Below, piece by piece: positions 35,530 through 44,143 of a stretch of 64,000 nucleotides of DNA; position 1 is the first letter of the stretch; each line of letters starts with the position of its first letter. Under the pieces are notes generated by a model, which was not told the DNA's origin, made no database searches, and saw only the letters and a program-made list of their open reading frames with translations. The DNA is from Chryseobacterium gwangjuense (GTDB taxonomy: Bacteria > Bacteroidota > Bacteroidia > Flavobacteriales > Weeksellaceae). Both the position numbers and the translations under genes were made by a program. The stretch spans positions 310,001 through 374,000 of the forward strand of contig NZ_JAJTNP010000001.1 in the NCBI RefSeq assembly GCF_021311115.1, read 5' to 3'.

Positions 35530-36177
35530 ATGAATTTAGAAATTGAAACAAAAAACACTGAACAAAAACTACTTTTCGTCACTGGAATTGGTACTGAAGT
35601 AGGAAAAACTGTTTGTTCGGCAGTTTTAACAAAATATTTTAATGCAGACTACTGGAAACCTGTTCAGTCGGGAGATTTAGACTTTTCCGATTCTGCAAAA
35701 ATTAAAAATTGGGTAGGAGAACATACAATTTGTCATCCTGAAACGTATCATTTTCAGCTTGCCGCTTCGCCACATCAGTCTGCAAAAGAAGAAGGAGTCA
35801 CTATTGATTTAAATGAATTCAAGCTTCCTGAAACTCAAAATAATTTACTTGTAGAAGGAGCAGGAGGTTTGATGGTTCCACTGAATGATAAGGATTTCAT
35901 CATCGATTTAATTGAAAAATTAAACATTCCCGTCGCTTTGGTGGTGAGGAATTATCTAGGATGCATCAATCATACTTTACTGTCAATTTTAGCTCTCCAA
36001 CAAAAAAATACTAAGCTAGAATATCTGGTTCTTAACGGAGATTTCCCTCAAGACACAGAAAGAGCTATATGCAACAGCATTCACCCGGAAACAAAAATCA
36101 TCAGGATTCCTGACTTAGAAAACATAACAAAAGAAAGTATAGAAAGTATTGTACAACAATTAGAAAAAATAGAATAA
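35530..36177 (+). CDS. bioD: Dethiobiotin synthase
   Basis: A 215-residue ATP-dependent carboxylase that closes the ureido ring of dethiobiotin. The P-loop is [17 protein letters not shown], with YWKPVQSGD and [13 protein letters not shown] as substrate and metal strands. An 11-residue acidic N-terminal tail precedes the domain. Its stop shares a base with the bioB start. Confidence 0.94.
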   Translation: MNLEIETKNTEQKLLFVTGIGTEVGKTVCSAVLTKYFNADYWKPVQSGDLDFSDSAKIKNWVGEHTICHPETYHFQLAASPHQSAKEEGVTIDLNEFKLPETQNNLLVEGAGGLMVPLNDKDFIIDLIEKLNIPVALVVRNYLGCINHTLLSILALQQKNTKLEYLVLNGDFPQDTERAICNSIHPETKIIRIPDLENITKESIESIVQQLEKIE

Positions 36178-37190
36178 TGGATAAAAAACAATTAAGAAAC
36201 GACTGGACAAAAGAAGAAATTGAAGAAATATACAATCTTCCGCTTCTTGAATTGATTTATAAAGCAGCAACGGTTCACCGCGAATGGCATAATCCTGAAG
36301 AGGTACAAATGTCAACTTTATTATCGATAAAAACCGGCGGTTGTCCTGAAGACTGTTCATACTGCGGACAAGCAGCCCGTTACCATACGAATATCAAAGT
36401 TCAGGCATTACTTCCTACTGAACAAGTGATTGAGCACGCCAAAAAAGCTAAAGAAGGAGGTTCATCCCGTTTCTGTATGGCTGCAGCATGGAGAGAGGTT
36501 CGTAACAATCGTGATTTTGACCGTGTAATCGACATGGTAAAAGGCGTAAACGATCTTGGAATGGAAGTTTGCTGTACATTAGGGATGCTGACGGAAGAAC
36601 AGGCAATACGTCTTCAGGAAGCAGGTTTATATGCTTATAACCACAATTTGGATACTTCTGAGCAATATTATGAAGAAATTATTTCCACAAGAACTTTTGA
36701 TAACAGGATCAACACTATTAATAATGTAAGAAAAGCAGGGATCACGGTTTGTTCAGGCGGAATTATCGGATTGGGAGAAACGCACAGAGACCGAATTTCA
36801 ATGCTTTTGACTTTATCAACAATGCCTAAACATCCGGAATCAGTTCCGATCAATGCATTAGCCAGAGTAGAGGGAACCCCGCTTCAAGACAATGAAAAAA
36901 CAAATACCTGGGAAATGGTGAGAATGATTGCTACGGCAAGAATTATCATGCCTTCATCTATAGTTCGTCTGAGTGCAGGAAGAATTGAAATGACGGAGTT
37001 TGAGCAAGGATGGTGCTTTATGGCAGGAGCAAACTCCATTTTCACAGGAGAAAGAGAAACCTTACTGGTAACGCCAAACCCGGGAGTTTCGGAAGATATG
37101 CAATTGCTTCAGACACTAGGATTAAAACCTATGAAAAGACAAGCAGAAAAAGCGATGGATCAGTTTGAAACATGGAAAACCACTTGTTAA
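36177..37190 (+). CDS. bioB: Biotin synthase
   Basis: A 337-residue radical SAM enzyme that inserts sulfur into dethiobiotin. The SAM cluster motif CxxxCxxC is [11 protein letters not shown], followed by [16 protein letters not shown] (ligands of the auxiliary cluster), YNHNLDTS and the late SAGRIEM segment with its conserved arginine. The length is typical. It overlaps bioD by one base. Confidence 0.97.
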   Translation: MDKKQLRNDWTKEEIEEIYNLPLLELIYKAATVHREWHNPEEVQMSTLLSIKTGGCPEDCSYCGQAARYHTNIKVQALLPTEQVIEHAKKAKEGGSSRFCMAAAWREVRNNRDFDRVIDMVKGVNDLGMEVCCTLGMLTEEQAIRLQEAGLYAYNHNLDTSEQYYEEIISTRTFDNRINTINNVRKAGITVCSGGIIGLGETHRDRISMLLTLSTMPKHPESVPINALARVEGTPLQDNEKTNTWEMVRMIATARIIMPSSIVRLSAGRIEMTEFEQGWCFMAGANSIFTGERETLLVTPNPGVSEDMQLLQTLGLKPMKRQAEKAMDQFETWKTTC

Positions 37191-37215
37191 TTTTTAATTC
37201 TTTCAACTTTTAAAT

Positions 37216-38487
37216 ATGAATTTACAGCAACGTGACAGAGCCGTCAACTGGCATCCATACACGCAAATGAAGACGGCAGAAGACGCTATTCCTATTGTGA
37301 AGGGGAAGGGAGTTTATCTTTTTGATCATGAAGGAAAGCAATATATTGATGCAGTTTCTTCGTGGTGGGTAACTTTGCACGGTCATGCTCATCCATACAT
37401 TGCACAAAGGGTTTCTGAACAGCTGAACACTTTGGAACAGGTCATTTTTGCAGGTTTCACTCATGAACCGGCGATACAGCTCTCCGAAAATCTATTACAG
37501 CTTCTTCCCGACAATCAGGAAAAAGTCTTTTATTCGGATAACGGTTCTACGGCCGTGGAAGTCGCTTTGAAAATGTGTATTCAGTTTTCATATAATCAGG
37601 AGAAGGAAAAAACAAAAATTCTGGCGTTTAAAAATGCCTATCACGGTGATACTTTCGGAGCGATGTCTGTAAGTGGAAGAAGTGTCTGGACAAAACCTTT
37701 TGGCGAAATGCTTTTTGATGTTGTTTTCATAGATACTCCAACTTCTGATAATCTGGAGAATCTTAAGTCTCAAATAAAAGAGATTGCTGATGAAGTTGCC
37801 TGTTTCATTTATGAGCCGTTAGTTCAGGGAGCTGCAGGAATGCTCATGCACAAACCTGAAGATTTATCTGAATTGATGAAGTTCTGCAAAGAACAGAACA
37901 TTTTACTGGTTCAGGATGAAGTGTTCACAGGTTTCGGAAGAACAGGGAAATTATTTGCAGCCGATTATCTTACGGAAAAACCAGATATTATGTGTTTTTC
38001 AAAAGGATTGACAGGCGGAACCATGCCTATGGGAATCACCACTTCTTCCAATGAAATTTTTAATGCTTTTTTGTCTGAAGATAAATATAAAACCCTGTTT
38101 CACGGGCATTCTTTTACAGCAAATCCTTTAGCCTGTACTGCGGCTTTGGCAAGCATGGAACTTTTATTGAAAAAAGAAACGCTGGAAAGCATCCATTTAA
38201 TCAGTGAAAAACATCAGGAGTTTTCTCAAACTTTACGACAGCATCCGCAAGTTGAAAATGTTCGTCAAATCGGGACAATTTTAGCATGGGATTTCAAAAC
38301 AGAACATGGAACTTCTTATTTTAATACCATCGGAAAGCATTTCTATAAAGAGTTTTTAAATAAAGGAATCATTATGAGACCTTTAGGAAATGTAATGTAT
38401 CTGGTTCCTCCTTATTGCATTACTGCTGAAGAGTTGGATTATATTTATCAGACGATTTTGCAGGTTTTAGCAACGAGCCTGAATTAA
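37216..38487 (+). CDS. bioA: Adenosylmethionine-8-amino-7-oxononanoate aminotransferase
   Basis: A 423-residue class III aminotransferase that makes DAPA from KAPA using SAM as amino donor. Diagnostic segments are WHPYTQMK, DAVSSWWVTLHGHAHP (substrate-binding Trp residues), YSDNGSTAVEVALKM, QDEVFTGFGRTGK and FSKGLTGGTMPMG with the PLP lysine. It lies 25 bp after bioB and closes the operon; a strong hairpin follows. Confidence 0.95.
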   Translation: MNLQQRDRAVNWHPYTQMKTAEDAIPIVKGKGVYLFDHEGKQYIDAVSSWWVTLHGHAHPYIAQRVSEQLNTLEQVIFAGFTHEPAIQLSENLLQLLPDNQEKVFYSDNGSTAVEVALKMCIQFSYNQEKEKTKILAFKNAYHGDTFGAMSVSGRSVWTKPFGEMLFDVVFIDTPTSDNLENLKSQIKEIADEVACFIYEPLVQGAAGMLMHKPEDLSELMKFCKEQNILLVQDEVFTGFGRTGKLFAADYLTEKPDIMCFSKGLTGGTMPMGITTSSNEIFNAFLSEDKYKTLFHGHSFTANPLACTAALASMELLLKKETLESIHLISEKHQEFSQTLRQHPQVENVRQIGTILAWDFKTEHGTSYFNTIGKHFYKEFLNKGIIMRPLGNVMYLVPPYCITAEELDYIYQTILQVLATSLN

Positions 38488-38492
38488 AATGT

Positions 38493-38524
38493 AAAAGTCT
38501 CCAAAATTCTTGGAGACTTTTTAT
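38493..38524. terminator. Bidirectional terminator between bioA and the Lrp/AsnC gene
   Basis: Perfect 12-bp stem AAAAGTCTCCAA / TTGGAGACTTTT with a 5-nt loop; it touches the stop codon of the converging regulator gene. Confidence 0.9.
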
Positions 38525-38991
38525 ATAATCTGATAGCTTTCTTTGATGCTGTTCATGACAAAAATACTTTTCGTCTGCCCAATTCCCTCGATTTCGGAAA
38601 GCTTGTTGACAAAGAACTCATGAAAATTATCCATGTTGGCAGCTAAGATTTTAAGCATGAAATCAAATTCTCCGCTTATATTGTAAAACTCTACCACTTC
38701 TTTTAATTTGCTAACCTGTTCAATGAAAACTCCTGCTGTTTTTTTATTATGAACATTTAAGGCAACCATACAGATTACCATCATACCTTTATCGATCTTC
38801 TTGCGATCTACAACAGTCGTGTATCCTTTAATAATCCCTAATTTTTCCAATCGCTTTATACGTTCATGCGTTGGAGTTGGGCTTAAATTAATTCTTACCG
38901 CAATATCCCGAATACTCAGTTTTGCATCTTTCTGTAATATGCGTAAAATGGACAGGTCTTTTTCATCAGGAATATAAATTTCAGTAGCCAT
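38521..38991 (-). CDS. Lrp/AsnC-family transcriptional regulator
   Basis: A 156-residue regulator: N-terminal helix-turn-helix (DEKDLSILRILQKDAKLSIRDIA, then LSPTPTHERIKRLEKLGIIKGY) and C-terminal RAM effector domain (about 75-150). It is divergent from an MFS exporter. Four GTTCT/AGAAC half-sites occur in the shared 145-bp intergenic region, which is strong positional evidence that it controls itself and the exporter. Confidence 0.93.
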   Translation of the reverse strand: MATEIYIPDEKDLSILRILQKDAKLSIRDIAVRINLSPTPTHERIKRLEKLGIIKGYTTVVDRKKIDKGMMVICMVALNVHNKKTAGVFIEQVSKLKEVVEFYNISGEFDFMLKILAANMDNFHEFFVNKLSEIEGIGQTKSIFVMNSIKESYQII

Positions 38992-38993
38992 AC

Positions 38994-39101
38994 GTTCTAT
39001 ATTATAATTCTAATCACACTTAAAAAGAACATTTAATCTTTTTAATATTCAAATATAATAATATCGTTCTAAATTAATAGTCAAATTTTATAAAAAGTTC
39101 T
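38994..39101. promoter_or_regulatory. Repeated GTTCT/AGAAC half-sites between the Lrp/AsnC and MFS genes
   Basis: GTTCT at 38994-38998, AGAAC at 39026-39030, GTTCT at 39066-39070 and 39097-39101. Each is followed or preceded by an A/T-rich run. The last two are 31 bp apart, close to three helical turns. They are candidate AsnC-type binding sites. Confidence 0.6.
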
Positions 39102-39109
39102 ATAAAAAC

Positions 39110-39117
39110 TAATTTTG
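39110..39117 (+). promoter_or_regulatory. -7 box of the MFS exporter gene
   Basis: TAATTTTG fits TAnnTTTG, 19 bp before ATG 39137. It follows directly after the last GTTCT half-site, so a bound regulator would touch the polymerase. Confidence 0.55.
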
Positions 39118-39136
39118 CAACACAAAAATAATTGCA

Positions 39137-40522
39137 ATGCAGTCTAAAAAAAATCTTATTTTAATCTTAGCATCTATCGGAACTTTTGTTGAAGCTTTGG
39201 ATATCGCTATCATTAATTTAACCATACCATCCATTCAATCTCAGTTCAATATCAGCTCCAACAACTTACAGTGGTTACAGACTCTTTATGTTCTTTTTTT
39301 TGGTGGTTTTTTGATTATTGGCGGAAAACTATCAGATCAATTGGGTCGTAAAAAGATTTTTATCATTGGAGGAATCATTTTTATGCTGACTTCTTTAGGA
39401 GCCGGATTGTCAACAAGTTTTCAAACGCTGGCTGTTTTCAGAGCATTACAGGGATTAGGAGCCGCTTTTATTATGCCTTCTGCATTGTCTATTGTGACTC
39501 ATACCTTTCAAAAAGACCAGGAGAGAAATCGTGCATTAGGGATTTTCAGTGCTTTTGCAGCGATCGGATCGGGAAGTGGTTTGTCTTTTGGTGGTATTAT
39601 TAGTACCTATTTGAGCTGGCATTGGGTATTTTTGATTAACGTTCCCATACTTTTTATTACGATTATATTATCTTATAAATTTCTTCCTTCAGATATAAAA
39701 ACCAACAATCGGGAATCTGCGGATACTATCTCAGGTATTCTTTTAGTGTTAGGGTTATTGCTGTTAACTTATGGAACTCATGAATTCATTCACATTCAGG
39801 AAAAACCTTTTTTAATTTTAGGTTCACTTATATTATCTGTATCCTTATTATTAGCATTCTTTTATCGTTTAAAAAACATTTCCAATCCGTTAATTGATCT
39901 TAAACTTTTTTCTCATTCTTCTTTGGTAACTTCCAATCTTGCATTTTTTTCTTTAGGGGCATTTTTCATTTCCTTTTTGTTCCTGATCTCACTTATGCTA
40001 CAAAAAGACATGGGATATAGTGCTGCAAACTCAGGGCTTATGCTTGTTCCTTTTAGTATATTATCTGCTCTTATTGCAAAATTTGTTTTACCCAATGTTT
40101 CAAAAAAATTAAATTCCGTGCAAATCGGACTTTTAGGTTGGTCATTTATGCTTTCAGGGGCTTTATGCTTGATATTTGCCATATATTTCCATCATCCGAC
40201 TGTTTTGGTTTTAATAGGAGCAGCCTGTATTTCAGGAATCGGTATGACTTTATGTTTTACCAGTCTATCTGTGTTAGGCATTCGTGATGTTGAACCAAAG
40301 CAATATGGAGTTGCCTCCAGTTTAACCAGTACAAGTTATTTTTTAGGGGCGGGAATTGGTTTATCATTTATGACCTTAATGACTCAGTTTTTCCCTTCAG
40401 ATTGGGCTGTAAGTAACCTAGCCGTATCTATTCTTTTTATTTATGGGTTTATTGCGGTGATTTTTCTTTTATTCTTTATTATAAAGGAACAAAAAGCTAT
40501 GCGAACATCTATCGATTATTAA
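39137..40522 (+). CDS. MFS drug/solute exporter, DHA2 (14-TM) type
   Basis: A 461-residue transporter with 14 hydrophobic helices. The DHA2 marks are the opening LASIGTFVEALDIAIINLTIPSI (broken here by family variation), GGKLSDQLGRKKIFI after helix 2, and ALQGLGAAFIMPSALSIV (motif C region). It probably exports an antibiotic, dye or metabolite by proton antiport. It is divergent from an Lrp/AsnC regulator with shared operator repeats. Confidence 0.92.
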   Translation: MQSKKNLILILASIGTFVEALDIAIINLTIPSIQSQFNISSNNLQWLQTLYVLFFGGFLIIGGKLSDQLGRKKIFIIGGIIFMLTSLGAGLSTSFQTLAVFRALQGLGAAFIMPSALSIVTHTFQKDQERNRALGIFSAFAAIGSGSGLSFGGIISTYLSWHWVFLINVPILFITIILSYKFLPSDIKTNNRESADTISGILLVLGLLLLTYGTHEFIHIQEKPFLILGSLILSVSLLLAFFYRLKNISNPLIDLKLFSHSSLVTSNLAFFSLGAFFISFLFLISLMLQKDMGYSAANSGLMLVPFSILSALIAKFVLPNVSKKLNSVQIGLLGWSFMLSGALCLIFAIYFHHPTVLVLIGAACISGIGMTLCFTSLSVLGIRDVEPKQYGVASSLTSTSYFLGAGIGLSFMTLMTQFFPSDWAVSNLAVSILFIYGFIAVIFLLFFIIKEQKAMRTSIDY

Positions 40523-40581
40523 CAAGAATTTATAACCAATAAGTGAAATAATATTTTTATTTTTATAGAAATAAATAGACT

Positions 40582-41502
40582 ATGAAAAAGATTTTATTAC
40601 CACTTAGTATTTCTTTAGGGGCTTTTATATCTGCTCAGGAAAAGTCTGAAGCTCCTGTTGTCGACACCACAAAAGCGTGGAGTATACAAGGTCAAAACAC
40701 ATTAATGCTCAATCAGGCCGCATTCTCAAATTGGGTAGGGGGTGGAGCAAACAATGTAGGATGGCTTGCCGGAGTTAATTATAATCTGACCTATGAAAAA
40801 GGAAAAGACCTTTGGGAAAATATCATCATTTTAGGCTATGGACAAAATAACACCAAAGGAGTAGGAACAAGAAAGACACAGGATGTCATTAATCTATCTA
40901 CGAATTATGGTAGAGAATTTGCAAAACACTGGTACATTTCTGCCGGAGCAAGTCTACAAACACAGTTTGCAGCAGGATATGAAGACGGCAACAATCCGGA
41001 AGCTCCGAAAATTTCCAACTTTATGGCTCCGGGTTATGTAAACGTAGGAGCAGGGGTTACTTACCGACCGAATGATAATTTTACAATGACACTCAGACCG
41101 GCCAATGCAAGATGGACTTTTGTACTGGATGATGATTTGCAATACGCAGGAACTTATGGTCTTAAAAATGACGGAGATTCTTCATTATTTCAGTTTGGTT
41201 TTTTAGGAACTGCTATATATAAGGTAAAAATTATGGAGAATATTAATTTGATCAATACAGGTTCCGTTTTTTCTAATTATTTGGATCATCCTGAGAGATT
41301 GGTGCTTTCCTATAGCGGAGTTCTTAATATGAAGATCAATAAGTTTATTTCTACCAATGTTACCTTAGATTTATTATATGATCATAACCAAATCCAGAAA
41401 ACACAGTTGAAACAGACATTGGGAGTTGGATTTGCTTATAATTTTGAGAACGGAAAAAAGAGATCTGAAAACAAAGACAATCAATCTTGGCTCAAAAAGT
41501 AA
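40582..41502 (+). CDS. DUF3078 outer-membrane-type protein
   Basis: A 306-residue exported protein with signal peptide MKKILLPLSISLGAFISAQ. The conserved DUF3078 opening is visible: KAWSIQGQNTLMLNQAAFSNWVGGG, here split, then a series of amphipathic beta strands (LINTGSVFSNYLDH, LVLSYSGVLNMKINK) ending QTLGVGFAYNFENG. The family is restricted mostly to Bacteroidota and its function is unknown; a barrel in the outer membrane is likely. Confidence 0.85.
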   Translation: MKKILLPLSISLGAFISAQEKSEAPVVDTTKAWSIQGQNTLMLNQAAFSNWVGGGANNVGWLAGVNYNLTYEKGKDLWENIIILGYGQNNTKGVGTRKTQDVINLSTNYGREFAKHWYISAGASLQTQFAAGYEDGNNPEAPKISNFMAPGYVNVGAGVTYRPNDNFTMTLRPANARWTFVLDDDLQYAGTYGLKNDGDSSLFQFGFLGTAIYKVKIMENINLINTGSVFSNYLDHPERLVLSYSGVLNMKINKFISTNVTLDLLYDHNQIQKTQLKQTLGVGFAYNFENGKKRSENKDNQSWLKK

Positions 41503-41829
41503 AAAAATAGGCAACTAGAAAATGCTAAATACTCCCAGAAACAGGCACTTTTGCTCTATAATTTGATTCGCTATTCACATTCTATTGAAATAGAAATTAA
41601 AAAAGTAAACAAAAAATTAATTTCAAAAAAAGGCAGAAACTACACTTTTACTTTTTTTAACATTTAGAAAATCAATCAAATACCAGTAAAAATGAAATCC
41701 CTATCAAATACTCCTTATATTAATGAAATATTAAATCATAAAAATATTTTATTATTTTTTTAAAAAAGATATAAACATATCATTATTATTCATATCTTAG
41801 TGATGTATTAATCATATAAAATTACATTC
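41503..41829. other. AT-rich intergenic region without a gene
   Basis: No plausible coding frame. It contains an inverted pair AAGATAT (41766-41772) / ATATCTT (41792-41798) about 30 bp before the bacteriocin-like gene. The second arm overlaps TATCTTAG, a one-mismatch -7 box, so it could be a promoter with an overlapping operator. Confidence 0.4.
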
Positions 41830-42114
41830 ATGAAAAATTTGAAAAAATTAAACAGAAACGAGTTAAAAACTATTTCAGGAAACGGATTACTTGATAACAT
41901 CACTGGTGTTGTAACAGGTTTAGGCGGTGTAGTAGTTGGGACTGTTAACGGTCTTGGTGCTGTTGCTGGAGGTGTAGTAGGTGGAGTAGTTGGAACAGTA
42001 GGTGGTGCTGTTGCTGGTACTGTTGGTGTTGCAACAACTACATTATGCAACGTACAGTGTGTTGTTAATGGTGTTGTTACTATTAAACTTCTTAATTGCG
42101 GATCTACTTGTTAA
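41830..42114 (+). CDS. Bacteriocin-like secreted peptide precursor
   Basis: A 94-residue peptide. Residues 1-19 (MKNLKKLNRNELKTISGNG) look like the charged leader of the bacteriocin-like peptides common in Chryseobacterium, usually cut after a Gly pair. Residues 26-70 are almost only Gly, Val, Ala and Thr with repeated GxxxG spacing, which suits a membrane-inserting helix pair. The tail has two CxxxC motifs (Cys73/77 and 90/94), which could form disulfides or a modified ring. No exporter or modification enzyme is adjacent. A terminator follows, so it is a single-gene unit. Confidence 0.7.
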   Translation: MKNLKKLNRNELKTISGNGLLDNITGVVTGLGGVVVGTVNGLGAVAGGVVGGVVGTVGGAVAGTVGVATTTLCNVQCVVNGVVTIKLLNCGSTC

Positions 42115-42140
42115 GAAATAAACAAGTCTAGTTAAGGTAT

Positions 42141-42168
42141 AACCGCTCTTTTTTAAGAGCGGTTTTTA
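42141..42168 (+). terminator. Terminator of the bacteriocin-like gene
   Basis: AACCGCTCTT and AAGAGCGGTT form a perfect 10-bp stem with a TTTT loop and a T run. Confidence 0.88.
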
Positions 42169-42253
42169 TTTTTAGAAAGTAAAAACACATACAAATTTGA
42201 TTTCAGTGAGACGAAATCCAAAAGGGTAGAGGCATTTCAAGTTTAACAACCCA

Positions 42254-42952
42254 TCAGCAAATCAAAAGCAATCTATACTCACCATTGTTTTCTATGGGCG
42301 CTCGATGTATACAAGGTAACACTTGCTGATCAGGATGATCTACAGCCAGTTTCCAAAGATTACCTTGTTCTAAATTAATAAGTCTAGCATTGGGTTTAGC
42401 CTGATAATGCAAATCAAAAAAACATTCCTTCAGGAAATTTTCAAATTCGTTTTCCGGTCCATCATATAATTCTCTGAGTTTTTTCCGAATTTCTGGTATC
42501 TGAATTTTTTGTTCGGCCTGTTCATTAGGCAAAATATCGCTTGCTGCTCCATGATAAGTGCATAAAAAAGTATCAGTAGCAACAGGAGAGCGGTCTACAT
42601 GAAACGAATATACATCTGTCGAAATAAAATCAAATTCATCATCACGTTCATAACATTTCAGCAAATTGAGCGATGGTGAAGCCCCGAAACGAGCCAACGA
42701 TTGCAAATCATTGATGATAATTTCCCGGGCTTTATTTCCTTCATTGGATAATTTCAAAGACATTAGATCTTCTACAGAAACCTCGGTAATATTTTCTTTT
42801 AATCGGAGTTGAATTACAATTTCATTAAAATTTCCTTCTAATTTTCTATTCCAACAAACTGCATTGGTATTTCCTTTAAATTTTATAGTAACAAGTTCGT
42901 CAAAAGAAGAAACCAACTGAACCTGATCGTGGATAGAAGTAATTTTGTTCAT
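42254..42952 (-). CDS. DUF1826 protein
   Basis: A 232-residue protein matching DUF1826, with CWNRKLEGNF near the N-terminus, FHVDRSPVATDTFLCTYHG in the middle and HRAPIENNGEYRLLLIC at the end. The conserved His/Cys residues suggest metal binding; in proteobacteria the family is often found with zinc-limitation genes. The start is taken at 42952 (MNKITSIHDQV); an upstream ATG at 43057 adds 35 atypical residues. It is the last core gene before the island. Confidence 0.8.
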   Translation of the reverse strand: MNKITSIHDQVQLVSSFDELVTIKFKGNTNAVCWNRKLEGNFNEIVIQLRLKENITEVSVEDLMSLKLSNEGNKAREIIINDLQSLARFGASPSLNLLKCYERDDEFDFISTDVYSFHVDRSPVATDTFLCTYHGAASDILPNEQAEQKIQIPEIRKKLRELYDGPENEFENFLKECFFDLHYQAKPNARLINLEQGNLWKLAVDHPDQQVLPCIHRAPIENNGEYRLLLIC

Positions 42953-43464
42953 AAATATTTTGTAAAGATCAAAAAAATAAAATCTTTCAAACCTGTTTTG
43001 AATGCTGCTATAATTTTTAACGAAATTATGAATTTTAAAGTCAGAATTTGACTTCATTCATGAAATTTTATTGAGAATCAATTCTGGAGCTAGATTTTAA
43101 AAACAAGTTATATTATTAGAGAATGAAAATCTAAAACATGTACAATTTAACTAATACACTGTGTAATTTGTTCATATTAATATAATGATTAAAAGAAAAA
43201 CTACAAATAGCAATCATTTCTAAACATTTTCCTATTTAACAAATTTCATTTCTGTTCATTTTTGATGTTCATATTTGTAAAAAAAAATTCTGTGAAAATA
43301 ATCACCTAAAATATGCTGCCAAGTTTAAATAAATAAAAAAATCTAAAACAATATAACTATTTTTTGTTTCTATTGCTTTCCTATAAATAAAAAGTATTGG
43401 AATTCGGTCGGTTTCCTGTACATCTATTAATATCTTGTTAGCAAAACTATTTTGTTCTGTTCTT
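42953..43464. other. AT-rich gap at the left edge of the island
   Basis: About 500 bp with no credible gene. A 60-codon minus-strand frame at 43302-43484 has no recognisable features. The island boundary probably lies here, but no att duplication could be identified by eye. Confidence 0.5.
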
Positions 43465-43529
43465 AGTTCATTTTCGTTGTACACGAAAACAAATTACAGT
43501 ATATTTGAAATAAATGAGTAAAATGAACT
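43465..43529. promoter_or_regulatory. Nested inverted repeats and promoter upstream of the serine recombinase
   Basis: The outer pair AGTTCATTTT (43465-43474) / AAAATGAACT (43520-43529) is perfect. An inner palindrome TTTTCGT-TGTAC-ACGAAAA occupies 43471-43489. The -7 box TATATTTG is at 43500-43507, and the inner palindrome covers the expected -33 position. This fits an autoregulatory operator or a res-like recombination site. Confidence 0.55.
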
Positions 43530-43530
43530 T

Positions 43531-44091
43531 ATGTTAATTGGATATGCAAGGGTAAGCAAGTTTGAACAGAATCTCGATTTACAAACTGATGCTTTAAAGA
43601 ATATAGGAATTGAAAAAATTTTTATTGATAAAGTTAGTGGTGTTAAATCAGAAAAACCGCAACTTAACGATTTATTAAATTTCGTACGTAAAGGGGATAC
43701 CTTAACTGTATGGAGATTAGATAGGATTGGGAGGACTACAGTTGGGTTAATTCAGTTTGTGACAGAGCTGAACGAAAAAGGAATACATTTTAAATCTATT
43801 TCTGAAAACATTGATACAAGTTCAGCAAGTGGAAAATTAATTTTCCAGATTTTCTGTGTTTTAGCTGAGCACGAAAGAAATGTTTTGATTGAAAGAACAA
43901 ATGCTGGATTGAAATCTGCTAGGGCAAGAGGTAAAAACGGAGGAAGACCAAAGGGTATGACCGAAAAATATAAAAAAATCGCACCTTTAGTAAAGAGCTC
44001 TTATGAAAGTAAGAATGTTTCAATTGAGGAAATTATGAAAGCTTTTAATATTGGAAGTAAAGCAACTTTTTATAAAATAGTTAAAAGTTAG
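43531..44091 (+). CDS. Serine recombinase (resolvase/invertase family)
   Basis: A 186-residue site-specific recombinase. The catalytic serine is in IGYARVSKFEQNLDLQ (Ser9). The family motif WRLDRIGRTT carries the active-site arginines, and LAEHERNVLIERTNAGL marks the E-helix. The C-terminal GRPKGM and helix-turn-helix SIEEIMKAFNIGSKATFYKIV bind DNA. It is a small resolvase/invertase, not a large serine integrase. It probably acts on the nested repeats just upstream. It opens the accessory island. Confidence 0.93.
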   Translation: MLIGYARVSKFEQNLDLQTDALKNIGIEKIFIDKVSGVKSEKPQLNDLLNFVRKGDTLTVWRLDRIGRTTVGLIQFVTELNEKGIHFKSISENIDTSSASGKLIFQIFCVLAEHERNVLIERTNAGLKSARARGKNGGRPKGMTEKYKKIAPLVKSSYESKNVSIEEIMKAFNIGSKATFYKIVKS

Positions 44092-44143
44092 TATAGTAAA
44101 ATCAAATAATTAATAAGATAATATTTAGTACAAATAATTACTA

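Noticed and set aside
41808..42050. Minus-strand 80-codon frame rich in Pro/Thr opposite the bacteriocin-like gene
   Set aside because: It is the antisense of a Gly/Val repeat; the plus-strand gene has a proper leader and terminator.
43302..43484. 60-codon minus-strand frame left of the recombinase
   Set aside because: No family features, no promoter, and it overlaps the recombinase operator region.
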